Below, one piece after another: positions 26,174 through 35,034 of a stretch of 54,518 nucleotides of DNA. The notes under the pieces were generated by a model. It ran no database searches. It was not told the origin of the DNA and saw nothing but the letters and a program-made list of their open reading frames with translations. Position 1 is the stretch's first letter. Each line of letters begins with the position of its first letter. The stretch covers positions 1 to 54,518 of the forward strand of contig NZ_JAFEIF010000060.1 in the NCBI RefSeq assembly GCF_017848645.1, in the 5' to 3' direction. Position numbers and translations under genes: made by a program. Origin of the DNA: Limnohabitans sp. GTDB lineage: Bacteria > Pseudomonadota > Gammaproteobacteria > Burkholderiales > Burkholderiaceae_C.

Positions 26174-27517
26174 ATGAGCCTTCCAGACCCAACTTCCCAT
26201 TTACATGATGCGCTTGAGCTTTCGGTGGAGGTGGCCATTGTGGGCGGAGGCCCGGCCGGTTTGATGGCGGCCGAGGTTTTGTCGCAAGCGGGCGTGTCCG
26301 TGCACTTGTTTGACGCCATGCCCTCGGTGGGGCGCAAGTTTTTGCTGGCAGGCAAGGGCGGTTTGAACCTCACCCATGCCGAGCCCTCGGCCGCGTTCAA
26401 CACCCGTTTTGGCGCACGCGAGGCTTGGGTCAGCCAATGGCTGTCCGCGCTGGGTGCGCAAGGGGTGCGCGATTGGGCTGAGGGCTTGGGTGTGAGTACT
26501 TTTGTCGGTAGCTCGGGGCGTGTGTTTCCGGCCGAGATGAAAGCCGCGCCCTTGCTGCGGGCCTGGTTGCAGCGCCTGCGCCACCCCGACAGTGGTGTGC
26601 CGGTGCAGTTCCACATGCGACACCGTTGGCTGGGCTGGCAAGGCGATCACCTGGTGTTTGGGCGTCGGGACGATGCCCCGCCGCTGCGGGTGAAAGCCGG
26701 GGCCACTGTGCTGGCGCTGGGCGGGGCCAGTTGGCCGCACCTTGGATCTGACGGTGCCTGGCAGGTCCATTTGCAGCAAGAGGGTGTAGAGGTTGCCCCT
26801 TTGAAGCCCGCCAACTGCGGCTTTGATGTGCTGGGGCGTGAGGGCCAGGGCTGGACGGCGCACTTCAGGGACAAGTTGGCCGGGCATCCACTCAAGTCGG
26901 TGGTGCTCACGGTGCCAGCCCCGCAGGGGGCTGGGCCAGAGGTGGCCGCCCAGACCCCGCGTTTTAAGCGCAAGGGTGAATTTGTGCTCACCGAGACCGG
27001 GATCGAGGGCAGTCTGGTCTACGCCGCATCGGCCTGGCTGCGCGACGATCTGGCTGAGCATGGGCAGGCCCATTTGCTGCTGGACTTGTTACCCGACAAA
27101 ACACCCGAGCAGGTTCTCAAGGACGTGGCCTGGCCGCGCGGCAGCCGCAGCCTGAGCAGCCACCTCAAGAGCCGACTGGGCCTGGACGGCGCGAAGATGG
27201 GCTTGCTGTTCGAGCTGTGCACACCCGAGACTTTGGCCCGGCCCGAAGCCCTGGCCGCGCACATCAAGGCTCTGCCCGTCCCCTTGAAGTGCCCCCGGCC
27301 CGTGGCCGAGGCGATCAGCACCGCCGGGGGAGTGGCGCTGCAGGCCATGGGGCCTGATTTGATGCTGGCAGCCCGCCCGGGTGTGTTTTGCGCAGGTGAG
27401 ATGCTCGACTGGGAAGCGCCCACGGGCGGCTACCTGCTCACTGCCTGCCTGGCCAGCGGTCGTCAGGCGGCGCAAGGGGTGCTCAAAAGCCTGGCCACCC
27501 AGTCGCACACAATTTGA
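26174..27517 (+). CDS. NAD(P)/FAD-dependent oxidoreductase, HI0933/TIGR03862 type
   Basis: The protein of about 447 residues has an N-terminal FAD-binding motif VAIVGGGPAGLMAAE (residues ~20-34) followed by the family-specific GRKFLLAGKGGLNLTH. The C-terminal FAD segment is GVFCAGEMLDWEAPTGGYLLT. HI0933-like proteins are flavoproteins of unclear reaction; BaiN of bile-acid metabolism and some rRNA-modifying candidates are relatives. I choose the ATG at 26174; an in-frame GTG at 26132 would add 14 residues. It is divergent from trxA. Confidence 0.87.
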   Translation: MSLPDPTSHLHDALELSVEVAIVGGGPAGLMAAEVLSQAGVSVHLFDAMPSVGRKFLLAGKGGLNLTHAEPSAAFNTRFGAREAWVSQWLSALGAQGVRDWAEGLGVSTFVGSSGRVFPAEMKAAPLLRAWLQRLRHPDSGVPVQFHMRHRWLGWQGDHLVFGRRDDAPPLRVKAGATVLALGGASWPHLGSDGAWQVHLQQEGVEVAPLKPANCGFDVLGREGQGWTAHFRDKLAGHPLKSVVLTVPAPQGAGPEVAAQTPRFKRKGEFVLTETGIEGSLVYAASAWLRDDLAEHGQAHLLLDLLPDKTPEQVLKDVAWPRGSRSLSSHLKSRLGLDGAKMGLLFELCTPETLARPEALAAHIKALPVPLKCPRPVAEAISTAGGVALQAMGPDLMLAARPGVFCAGEMLDWEAPTGGYLLTACLASGRQAAQGVLKSLATQSHTI

Positions 27518-27593
27518 TACGGGTTGTGTATTCCTTTGGGCCCCGGGCTGCGTTATGTAAGGGTTCACCAACTCATCCATGACCGAGGTCCCC

Positions 27594-27887
27594 ATGTCTC
27601 CAGAAGCCAGCCAGGAATACCAGCGTGCCGTAGAAGAGGCAGCCAACGCCTTCATGAAGGTGATGAGCCTGCGGGGTTTTCAGGTGCGGGACTACCCGCA
27701 AAACTTTGTGGCCCAGATGGCCCAGACCACCCGTTTGGCCTTTGAGACCAACCGCCAGGGCGCACACGATCGCGCCGATAACTTGGTCTCCGACATGCTC
27801 AGCGCTGCCGCATCCCTGAGCACCACCCCGGCCAAAGTGCCCCACAAAAAGTCTGCTTTCCCCTCGCTGCGCCGCCGCCTGGCTTAA
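27594..27887 (+). CDS. Conserved hypothetical protein, about 97 residues
   Basis: This small soluble protein has Ala-rich helices and ends in a basic K-K-S-A-F-P-S-L-R-R-R-L tail. I recognise no domain. GAGG lies 5 bases before the ATG at 27594; an ATG at 27579 would add five residues. Codon use looks like the neighbours and it has its own position between the flavoprotein and rhlE genes, so it is probably real. Confidence 0.6.
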   Translation: MSPEASQEYQRAVEEAANAFMKVMSLRGFQVRDYPQNFVAQMAQTTRLAFETNRQGAHDRADNLVSDMLSAAASLSTTPAKVPHKKSAFPSLRRRLA

Positions 27888-27942
27888 CAGCTGCGGCCCG
27901 GGCCGTTTGCGCCCCAGTGGAGGCTCGGGCACCGGGTCTCAT

Positions 27943-27964
27943 CTGCCATTTTTGGCAATGGCAG
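27943..27964 (+). repeat. 8-bp stem-loop in the rhlE upstream region
   Basis: CTGCCATT and AATGGCAG flank a 6-base loop 25 bases before the rhlE start. No T-run follows, so it is more likely part of the rhlE 5' leader or an operator than a terminator. Confidence 0.5.
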
Positions 27965-27989
27965 TTCAAAATGCGACAATAGCGGGTTA

Positions 27990-29441
27990 ATGACCGACTC
28001 TTTTTCAAATTTATCGCTGGCACCTACGCTGGCACGAGCCGTGGCCGAAATGGGCTACGAATCCATGACCCCTATCCAGGCCCAAGCCATTCCGGTGGTG
28101 TTGACGGGCCAGGACGTGATGGGCGCGGCCCAGACCGGTACCGGCAAGACAGCAGCGTTTTCGTTGCCTTTGCTGCAGCGCCTGCTCAAGCACGAAAACC
28201 CCTCCACCTCGCCCGCCCGACACCCCGTGCGCGCTTTGGTGTTGCTGCCCACCCGTGAGTTGGCCGACCAAGTCGCCCAACAAATCAAGCTGTACGCCAA
28301 GTACACCCAGCTGCGCAGCGCGGTGGTGTTTGGCGGCATGGACATGAAGCCCCAGACCCTGGAGCTGAAAAAAGGCGTTGAGGTGCTGGTGGCCACACCG
28401 GGCCGCTTGCTGGACCACATCGAAGCCAAAAACGCGGTCTTGAACCAAGTGGAATATGTGGTGCTGGACGAAGCCGACCGCATGTTGGACATCGGCTTTT
28501 TGCCCGATCTGCAGCGCATCCTGAGCTACTTGCCCAAGCAGCGCACCACGCTGCTGTTCTCGGCCACCTTCTCGCCCGAGATCAAGCGCTTGGCCGGCAG
28601 CTACCTGCAAAACCCCATCACCATCGAGGTGGCCCGCCCCAACGAAACCGCGTCCACCGTTGAGCAGCGTTTTTACGCTGCGCAAGACGACGACAAGCGC
28701 CGCGTGATCCGCAAGGTGCTGGACGACCGGGGCATCAAGCAGGCCTTCATCTTTGTGAACAGCAAGCTCGGCTGCGGCCGCTTGGCCCGTTCTTTGGAGC
28801 GCGAAGGTTTGCGCACTGCCGCCTTGCACGGCGACAAAAGCCAGGACGAGCGCCTGAAAGCACTGGAAGCTTTCAAGCAAGGCGAGGTCGATTTGCTGGT
28901 TTGTACCGACGTGGCCGCCCGTGGGCTCGACATCAAAGACGTGCCAGCCGTGTTCAACTTCGATGTGCCTTTCAACGCCGAAGACTATGTGCACCGCATT
29001 GGCCGCACGGGCCGCGCCGGGGCTTCGGGCTTGGCCGTGACCTTGGTCAGCCCCTCAGACACGCGTTTGGTGGCCGACATTGAAAAGCTGATCAAGAAAA
29101 AGCTGGAAGTCGAAACCCTGCAGCTGGACACCGCACCCGCTGGCCCCGCGCCCGAGAAGTGGGGCACACGCGCCGAAGACCGACCCCGCGCCCGCGCTTC
29201 TGAAGGCCGCCGCCGCGACGACTTTGACCCGCGAGACGCCCTTGAATCGCCTCGCGAGCGCCGAGGCGGCTTTCGCCCCGCACCCATCAACCGCGACCCT
29301 TTCTTCAGCAAGCCTTATGAGGCCCCCCCTGCCGACGTGTCGCCAAGCTGGGATGCAGTACCCAAAGCGCCGCGCTCATCGATTTCGGCCAACATCAAGC
29401 CCAAGCGCAAGGTGGCGGCTTTGTTCAAAGCGGACGAGTGA
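27990..29441 (+). CDS. rhlE: DEAD-box ATP-dependent RNA helicase RhlE
   Basis: A 483-residue RNA helicase for ribosome maturation and RNA decay. Motifs in order: Q motif GYESMTPIQAQAIP, motif I AQTGTGKT, Ia PTRELADQV, II VLDEADRM, III FSATF, and VI HRIGRTGRAG. The C-terminal ~100 residues are low-complexity Arg/Pro-rich, typical of RhlE-type tails that contact RNA. The start ATG has the spacing expected for the Q motif. In cold-adapted bacteria RhlE genes are often cold induced; no cold box is evident here. Confidence 0.95.
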   Translation: MTDSFSNLSLAPTLARAVAEMGYESMTPIQAQAIPVVLTGQDVMGAAQTGTGKTAAFSLPLLQRLLKHENPSTSPARHPVRALVLLPTRELADQVAQQIKLYAKYTQLRSAVVFGGMDMKPQTLELKKGVEVLVATPGRLLDHIEAKNAVLNQVEYVVLDEADRMLDIGFLPDLQRILSYLPKQRTTLLFSATFSPEIKRLAGSYLQNPITIEVARPNETASTVEQRFYAAQDDDKRRVIRKVLDDRGIKQAFIFVNSKLGCGRLARSLEREGLRTAALHGDKSQDERLKALEAFKQGEVDLLVCTDVAARGLDIKDVPAVFNFDVPFNAEDYVHRIGRTGRAGASGLAVTLVSPSDTRLVADIEKLIKKKLEVETLQLDTAPAGPAPEKWGTRAEDRPRARASEGRRRDDFDPRDALESPRERRGGFRPAPINRDPFFSKPYEAPPADVSPSWDAVPKAPRSSISANIKPKRKVAALFKADE

Positions 29442-29550
29442 TGCTTTCAGGGCTGTGTCTGCCCGAGTGACCCCTCGTTGGTCCTGGGGCTGACCCCGGC
29501 TTTTACGTGCGCTTTACACACCAGCGGCCGGGCGCTGTCAAAATGCCCGG

Positions 29551-31767
29551 ATGCGTGCACATCATCCCCATCCCCCCCTTCGCCCCTTGACCCACAGCCT
29601 GTTGCTGGCTGGGGTTGCTTTGTATTGGCTGCCCGCTTCGGGCTGGGCTCAAAGCCCAGCCAGCGCGACGCCCAGCGCCCCTTCGGCCACCGCGCCCGCT
29701 GCGGCCCCGACTGATCTGGGCCAGGTGGAAATCCGCAGCAACCGCAACAACGACACCGAGGTGCGCCGCGAGTCTTCGGCCTCCAAAATCGTCATTGGCC
29801 GTGAAGAGATCGAGAAGCAAGGCGACTCGACCCTGGGTGAGGTGCTCAAGCGTTTGCCTGGCGTCACGGTGCAGGGTGCGCCCGGCCGAGGTGGCGCCAT
29901 CCGCATGCGGGGCCTGGGCGGCGGTTACACCCAGATCCTGCTCGACGGCGAACGCGTGCCACCAGGCTTTTCCATCGACTCACTCACCCCCGAGCAGGTC
30001 GAAAAAATCGAAATCATGCGCGCCCCCACGGCTGAAACCGGCGCGCGGGCCATCGCAGGCACCATCAACATCGTGCTGCGCGAGGGCCAAAAGGCCAACC
30101 CCGACGACCTCAAAATCACCCGCGGCCAGGAGCATGGCGAGGGCTCGACCATGCTCAGCTGGGTGCACAACCTCAAGACGCAGCCCCTGACTGGCACCGT
30201 GACCTTGTCTTTGATGGACCAGTACCGTCCGGACGAAAGCACATCGGTCATCACCTCCGAGCCGGGTGTTGACACCGTCCGCTTCAACGAATCGCTGGGC
30301 CACCGCAAAGCCCTGCACGGCAATGCCCGCTTGCAGTGGAAAGGCGAGCAGGGCCGCACCCTCACGCTCACCCCCTTTGTGGTGTATTCGGACTACGCCA
30401 GCCCCGGCCAAGTGCAGGTCCGCGAGACAGAGGGCGGCTTGCGGTCAGACAGCGCCCAGACACTGAACCAAAGCATTTTTGCCATGGCCCGCTTGAACGG
30501 CCATTGGGCGCAGCGCCTGTCGGCCGATGACCGGCTGGAGTTGCGCTTTGGCTTGGGCCAGTCGAAGTACGACTTTCGCCTTGACCAGACGGGCGCGGCC
30601 GATGTGCTGCTGTTCAACGGCTTTGAAACACAAAACTTTGTGGACCGAACAGGCAGCCTGAACGGCAAATGGACCCGTGCCATGGACAACGGCCACCAGA
30701 TCGTCAGCGGCCTGGAGCTCGAAAGCGTTCGCCGGGTGGAAGAGGCCAATGCCGCCGTGGACGAGGACGGTGGCGACATCCGGGCGCGCACCATGCGCTG
30801 GGCCGCTTACACGCAAGACGAGTTCAAGATCAACGCCAACTGGTCGGCCTACGCTGGCTTGCGCTACGAATCCATCCTGACCGAAGGCACCAGCGAACAA
30901 GGGCTCAAGTCCAACACCAGCTCAGTCTGGACCCCCTTGCTGCACGCGCTTTGGAAGCCCGACCCGGCCAAGCGTGACCAGGTGCGCATGAGCCTGACCC
31001 GCAGCTACAAAACCCCCACGCTCTACAACCTGGTGGCCCGGCCCGTGCCTTCGCGCGAAGCCAACAGCCCCACCCGCCCTGACCGCGTGGGCAACCCCGA
31101 CTTGAGGCCTGAAATGGCCACCGGCATCGATGTGGCCTTTGAGCGCTACCTGAGCGGCGGCGGTGTGCTCAGCGCCAACGTGTTTCACCGCCAGATCAGC
31201 GACCTGATCCGCTACACCGTGGCCCAGCAAAGCAGCCCCTCCTGGGCGCCAGGCCAGGACCGTTGGGTGTCATCGCCCATCAACCTGGGCGATGCCACCA
31301 CGCAAGGCATCGAGCTCGAAGCCAAGTTCCGTCTGGACCAGGTGCGCACTGGTGCCTTGCCTGTGGACATCCGCAGCAACCTGAGCCTGTTCAGCTCCCG
31401 GGTCAAGCAGGTGCCCGGCCCTGACAACCGGCTGGACCAGCAACCCGGCATGACGGCCAACCTGGGGGCCGATTACCGCGTGCGCAGCATCCCGCTCACA
31501 CTGGGCGGCAACCTCAACTGGAACCCCGACTACGACACCCGCCGCAGCGAGCAGCAATGGTCCTACCAAGGCACCAAACGTGTGCTCGATGTGTATGGCC
31601 AATGGCGCTTTTCCCCCGCCACCGCCTTGCGCCTGACGGTGAGCAACCTCACCCCCCGCGACTACCTGACCTCGTCCACCTACAGCGGCAACGGCGTGAG
31701 CGAAACCTCCCGCAACACCGCACCGAACTGGCGCAATGTGCAGTTGCGCTTGGAGATGAAAATCTGA
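29551..31767 (+). CDS. TonB-dependent outer-membrane receptor
   Basis: The 738-residue protein is an energised outer-membrane importer. A signal peptide ends near GWAQ (residue ~34), followed by an Ala/Pro/Ser linker. The plug domain (~55-175) holds TLGEVLKRLPGVTVQG and the RMRGLGGGYTQILLDGERV segment; the rest is a beta barrel ending in QLRLEMKI. There is no TonB-box certainty and no Fur site upstream, so whether it imports a siderophore, a cobalamin-like ligand or another compound is open. It lies alone, 109 bases after rhlE. Confidence 0.9.
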   Translation: MRAHHPHPPLRPLTHSLLLAGVALYWLPASGWAQSPASATPSAPSATAPAAAPTDLGQVEIRSNRNNDTEVRRESSASKIVIGREEIEKQGDSTLGEVLKRLPGVTVQGAPGRGGAIRMRGLGGGYTQILLDGERVPPGFSIDSLTPEQVEKIEIMRAPTAETGARAIAGTINIVLREGQKANPDDLKITRGQEHGEGSTMLSWVHNLKTQPLTGTVTLSLMDQYRPDESTSVITSEPGVDTVRFNESLGHRKALHGNARLQWKGEQGRTLTLTPFVVYSDYASPGQVQVRETEGGLRSDSAQTLNQSIFAMARLNGHWAQRLSADDRLELRFGLGQSKYDFRLDQTGAADVLLFNGFETQNFVDRTGSLNGKWTRAMDNGHQIVSGLELESVRRVEEANAAVDEDGGDIRARTMRWAAYTQDEFKINANWSAYAGLRYESILTEGTSEQGLKSNTSSVWTPLLHALWKPDPAKRDQVRMSLTRSYKTPTLYNLVARPVPSREANSPTRPDRVGNPDLRPEMATGIDVAFERYLSGGGVLSANVFHRQISDLIRYTVAQQSSPSWAPGQDRWVSSPINLGDATTQGIELEAKFRLDQVRTGALPVDIRSNLSLFSSRVKQVPGPDNRLDQQPGMTANLGADYRVRSIPLTLGGNLNWNPDYDTRRSEQQWSYQGTKRVLDVYGQWRFSPATALRLTVSNLTPRDYLTSSTYSGNGVSETSRNTAPNWRNVQLRLEMKI

Positions 31768-31819
31768 CGTTTCTTGTGCCAAGATGGTGGTCTAAGTACA
31801 CACACAACAGGAGACCCAC

Positions 31820-32686
31820 ATGCCCCAAAAAGACGCCGCTTGGCATGACCGCATGTACAACAACCGGGCCTTGGTGCCCGACTTTGCGGACCACTTTGCG
31901 CATTGGCAAAACGCCTCGGCACAAGCCCGCGAGCGCCTGAAAGGCCATTTGGATTTGCGCTACGGCGACGGCCCGGGCGAGACCCTGGACATTTTTCCGG
32001 CCGCGCAGCCGAACGCCCCGGTGGTGATCTTCATCCACGGCGGCTATTGGCGCAGCCTGGACAAATCAGACCACTCTTTCGTGGCCCCGGCTTTGCGCGA
32101 CATGGGCGCCTGCGTGGTGGTGGTCAATTACGCGCTGTGCCCCGGCACGCCCGAGCAGCCTGTCACCATTCCCGACATCGCCTTGCAAATGGCCAAAGCC
32201 ACCGCCTGGGTGGGGCGGCACATTGCCGAGCACGGCGGTGACCGGGGCAACATCAGCGTCATCGGCCACTCGGCGGGCGGTCACCTGGCGGCCATGCTGC
32301 TGGGCTGCGACTGGAAAAAACTGGGCCGCGACTTGCCCGCTGGCCTGGTGCGCAAAGCCCTGTCCATCTCGGGCCTGTTTGACCTGGAGCCGCTGCGCAA
32401 GACGCCGTTTCTTCAGGGCGACTTGCGCCTCACGTCTGCGCAGGTGCGCCTGTGCAGCCCGGCCAAATGGCAGCGCCCACGACAGGGCGTGCTGTATGCG
32501 GTGGCCGGGGGCGACGAAAGCCCCGAGTTTTTGCGCCACAACCGCTTGATCCACCAGGCCTGGGGTCCTAAAACCGTGCCCGTGTGCGAAGACTTGGGCG
32601 GCCTCAACCACTTCAGCATCGTGACCGACCTGACGCGGCCCGGCACGCGTTTGCATGCGCTGGCCCAGCAGCTGATCGCTGCTTAA
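31820..32686 (+). CDS. Alpha/beta hydrolase, kynurenine formamidase-like
   Basis: A 288-residue esterase/lipase-like hydrolase. The oxyanion motif HGGYW (H73-W77) and the nucleophile elbow GHSAGGH (S151) match bacterial arylformamidase-like members of the hormone-sensitive lipase group; the catalytic histidine is probably in LNHFS near the C-terminus. AGGAG lies 6 bases before the ATG. No tryptophan-catabolism genes are nearby, so formamidase activity is only suggested by similarity. Confidence 0.82.
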   Translation: MPQKDAAWHDRMYNNRALVPDFADHFAHWQNASAQARERLKGHLDLRYGDGPGETLDIFPAAQPNAPVVIFIHGGYWRSLDKSDHSFVAPALRDMGACVVVVNYALCPGTPEQPVTIPDIALQMAKATAWVGRHIAEHGGDRGNISVIGHSAGGHLAAMLLGCDWKKLGRDLPAGLVRKALSISGLFDLEPLRKTPFLQGDLRLTSAQVRLCSPAKWQRPRQGVLYAVAGGDESPEFLRHNRLIHQAWGPKTVPVCEDLGGLNHFSIVTDLTRPGTRLHALAQQLIAA

Positions 32687-32721
32687 AACAAAAAAGCCCC
32701 AGCGGCATGGCCGCTGGGGCT
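32685..32721 (-). terminator. Terminator for the Bug-type receptor gene
   Basis: AGCCCCAGCGGC pairs perfectly over 12 bases with its complement around ATG (32695-32721). The long A-rich run at 32685-32695 becomes T-rich on the minus strand, so it works mainly for the minus-strand gene to its right. On the plus strand the tail is only a weak AGGGTTTTC. Confidence 0.85.
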
Positions 32722-32743
32722 AGGGTTTTCAGGCCCGTATTTC

Positions 32744-32768
32744 AGCCCCGCCCATGCGGGGCTTTTTT
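32744..32768 (+). terminator. Terminator for the alpha/beta hydrolase gene
   Basis: AGCCCCGC and GCGGGGCT flank CCAT and are followed by TTTTTT on the plus strand. The T-run touches the stop codon of the convergent receptor gene. Confidence 0.88.
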
Positions 32769-33739
32769 CAATCCAGCTTGATGTTCGCGGTCTTGATGGC
32801 CTGGGTCCAATCGGCGATTTCGCGGTCCAGCAGTTTGGTCATGTCGGCCGGGGCCAGAAAGCGCACTTCAATGCCCGCTTGGTCAGCCCGCTGCTTGCTC
32901 TCGGGCAGGTCCAGGCTGCGCTTGACGGCATCGGCCAGTTGGTTGATGGTGGCCGCAGGCGTGCCCGCTGGGGCATACAGGGCCACCCAGGCTTCCAGGT
33001 CAATGTTGGGGTAACCCGCTTCGGCCATGGTGGGCACTTGCGGCATGCCGGGGTGGCGTTTTTTGCCGGTGACGGCCAGCGCCTTGAGTTTGCCGGCCTG
33101 GATGTGCTGCATCACCGAGGGCGGCGTGGTCATGAACACCTGCACCTGGCCCCCCAACACGTCGGCAATGGCCTGGCCCGAACCCTTGTAAGGCACATGC
33201 ACCAAATCGACGGCCGTTTGCTGCTTGAAGATCTCGGTGCCGATGTGCGAGACCGAGCCGTTGCCTTGAGACGCGTAGTTCAGCTTGCCCGGGTTTTGCT
33301 TCAAATACGCGATGAACTCCCGCATGTTGTTGGCAGGCACCGAGGGGTGCACCGCCACCACGTTGGTGGCCACGGTGATCAAGCCCACGGGCGTCAAATC
33401 TTTCAATTCCCATGGCAGTTTGCTCATGAGAATGGGGTTGGCAATGTGGTAACCCGAGTACGACACCAGCAAGGTGTGACCGTCTTTGGGGCTGCGGGCC
33501 ACTTGTTGGTAAGCCAGGTTGCCGCTGGCGCCGCCCTTGTTGTCGATCACGACCGACTGGCCAATCAAACGGCCCAAAGGCTCCGAGATCAAGCGGGCCG
33601 AGGTGTCGACCAAGCCGCCGGGCGGCACGGGCACGACCAAGGTGATGGGCTTGCTGGGGAAGGCTTGCGCCATCAGGGCCATGGGTGCGCACAGGCTGGC
33701 CATGGCCAGCAGTTTGGAAAATTGACGGCGAGTGTTCAT
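32768..33739 (-). CDS. Bug/TctC-type tripartite tricarboxylate transporter receptor
   Basis: A 323-residue periplasmic binding protein of the Bordetella uptake gene family. A signal peptide (MNTRRQF, hydrophobic stretch, cleavage near AQA) precedes FPSKPITLVVPVPPGGLVD, the canonical mature start. Further landmarks are LSYSGYH-like and YASQGNGSVSHIGTEIFK segments. TctA and TctB permease genes are absent here, as is common for these expanded orphan receptors. The ATG at 33739 is used; the frame runs further upstream without meaning. It follows the Old Yellow Enzyme gene by 28 bases and may share its transcript. Confidence 0.92.
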   Translation of the reverse strand: MNTRRQFSKLLAMASLCAPMALMAQAFPSKPITLVVPVPPGGLVDTSARLISEPLGRLIGQSVVIDNKGGASGNLAYQQVARSPKDGHTLLVSYSGYHIANPILMSKLPWELKDLTPVGLITVATNVVAVHPSVPANNMREFIAYLKQNPGKLNYASQGNGSVSHIGTEIFKQQTAVDLVHVPYKGSGQAIADVLGGQVQVFMTTPPSVMQHIQAGKLKALAVTGKKRHPGMPQVPTMAEAGYPNIDLEAWVALYAPAGTPAATINQLADAVKRSLDLPESKQRADQAGIEVRFLAPADMTKLLDREIADWTQAIKTANIKLD

Positions 33740-33767
33740 GTGTCTCTCTCTTTTTGGGGTTTGGAAA

Positions 33768-34889
33768 TCAGCGCATGCCAATCTTGGCGTCGTTGAAGAT
33801 GTTTTTGGCTTCGCGGGGCAGGCTGCGCCAGTACTGGTGTTGGGAGTCGACGGTGCCACCCAAGGCCACGGCCGCTTCCCAGCCCCAGCGCGGCTTGTAC
33901 AAAAAGCTGCGGGCCAGCGCCACCAGATCAGCGTCGCCACGCTGCAGCACGGCTTCGGCCTGAGCAGGCTCGGTGATCAGGCCCACGGCGATGGTGGTCA
34001 GGTCCGATGCGTCTTTGACCGTTTTGGCCAGGTGCACTTGGTACTCGGGGCCCAAGGCAATTTTTTGCAAGGGCGAGACGCCGCCCGAAGAGATGTGCAC
34101 GAACTGCGCCCCGGCTTGCTTGAGCTGGACCGACAAGGCGGCGGTTTCTTCGACCGTCCAGCCGCCGTCGACCCAGTCGGTGCCTGAAATGCGCATGCCC
34201 AACGTGCCGCCAAAGGCTTCGCGCACGGCTTGGAATACTTCCATCGGAAAGCGAATGCGGTTTTCAAACGAGCCGCCATACACGTCGGTGCGCTGGTTGG
34301 AAATGGGCGACAAAAACTGGTGCAGCAAATAGCCGTGCGCGGCGTGCAACTCCACCGCCTCGATGCCCAGTTCGTGGCTGCGGCGGGCGGTGTTGACAAA
34401 GTCAGCCTTGGTTTGTGCGATGTCGGCCAGGCTCATCTCGGTGGGGGCCGCTTCATTGGGCAGGTGGGGCAGGGCGCTGGGCGCCACGGGCTGCCAGCCG
34501 CCGTTTTCGGGAGTGATCAGCATGCCGCCGTCCCAAGGGGCTGCGCTCGAAGCCTTGCGGCCTGCGTGGCTGATCTGGATGCACACGGGCATGGCGGGGG
34601 CTTGGCGTCGGGCGCGGTGCAGTTTGTCGGCCAGCGCCGCTTGCGTCGCATCGTCCCACAAGCCTAAACAACCGGGGCTGATGCGGCCCACGGCCGACAC
34701 GGCGGTGGCCTCGATGGTGAACAGGCCCGCGCCGCTGTTGAGCATGTTGGTCCAGTGCGTCAGGTGCCAGTCGGTGGCCTGACCGTGGTCGGCCGAGTAC
34801 TGGCACATGGGCGCGACCACGATGCGGTTGGGCAAGGTGAGCGGGCCGGAGGGGGCGTTGAAGGTGAAAGGCGTGAAGAGCAGGCTCAT
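33768..34889 (-). CDS. NADH:flavin oxidoreductase, Old Yellow Enzyme (YqjM-like)
   Basis: The 373-residue FMN enzyme reduces activated C=C bonds with NAD(P)H. Seen: LPNRIVVAPMCQYSA near the N-terminus with the cysteine that tunes FMN in YqjM-type enzymes, ISHAGRKAS, VELHAAHGYLLHQFLSPISNQRTDVYGGS, and the phosphate-binding C-terminal ALARSFLYKPRWGWEAA. Length suits the thermophilic-like OYE class. It is upstream of the Bug receptor gene on the same strand. Confidence 0.95.
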   Translation of the reverse strand: MSLLFTPFTFNAPSGPLTLPNRIVVAPMCQYSADHGQATDWHLTHWTNMLNSGAGLFTIEATAVSAVGRISPGCLGLWDDATQAALADKLHRARRQAPAMPVCIQISHAGRKASSAAPWDGGMLITPENGGWQPVAPSALPHLPNEAAPTEMSLADIAQTKADFVNTARRSHELGIEAVELHAAHGYLLHQFLSPISNQRTDVYGGSFENRIRFPMEVFQAVREAFGGTLGMRISGTDWVDGGWTVEETAALSVQLKQAGAQFVHISSGGVSPLQKIALGPEYQVHLAKTVKDASDLTTIAVGLITEPAQAEAVLQRGDADLVALARSFLYKPRWGWEAAVALGGTVDSQHQYWRSLPREAKNIFNDAKIGMR

Positions 34890-34923
34890 GGGGTGTCGAA
34901 ATGATGAAGGCCAAGGGCAGGGT

Positions 34924-34962
34924 CCGAACGGGCCAAACTGGCCGAACAGGCCGAACAGGCCG
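34924..34962. repeat. Four 9-bp tandem units
   Basis: CCGAACGGG, CCAAACTGG, CCGAACAGG and CCGAACAGG follow one another, then CCG. They lie in the 145-base gap upstream of the Old Yellow Enzyme gene. The rest of the gap holds no recognised site. Confidence 0.7.
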
Positions 34963-35034
34963 CGATCTTAGGCAAGGCTTGGGTGGTGCCGTATCCGCTG
35001 TGCGACAACAAGCACTGCGGCTGTGTGGGCTTTT

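Noticed and set aside
34924..34962. CRISPR-like or regulatory repeat array
   Set aside because: The 9-bp units are directly adjacent without spacers and number only four; this is a simple tandem repeat.
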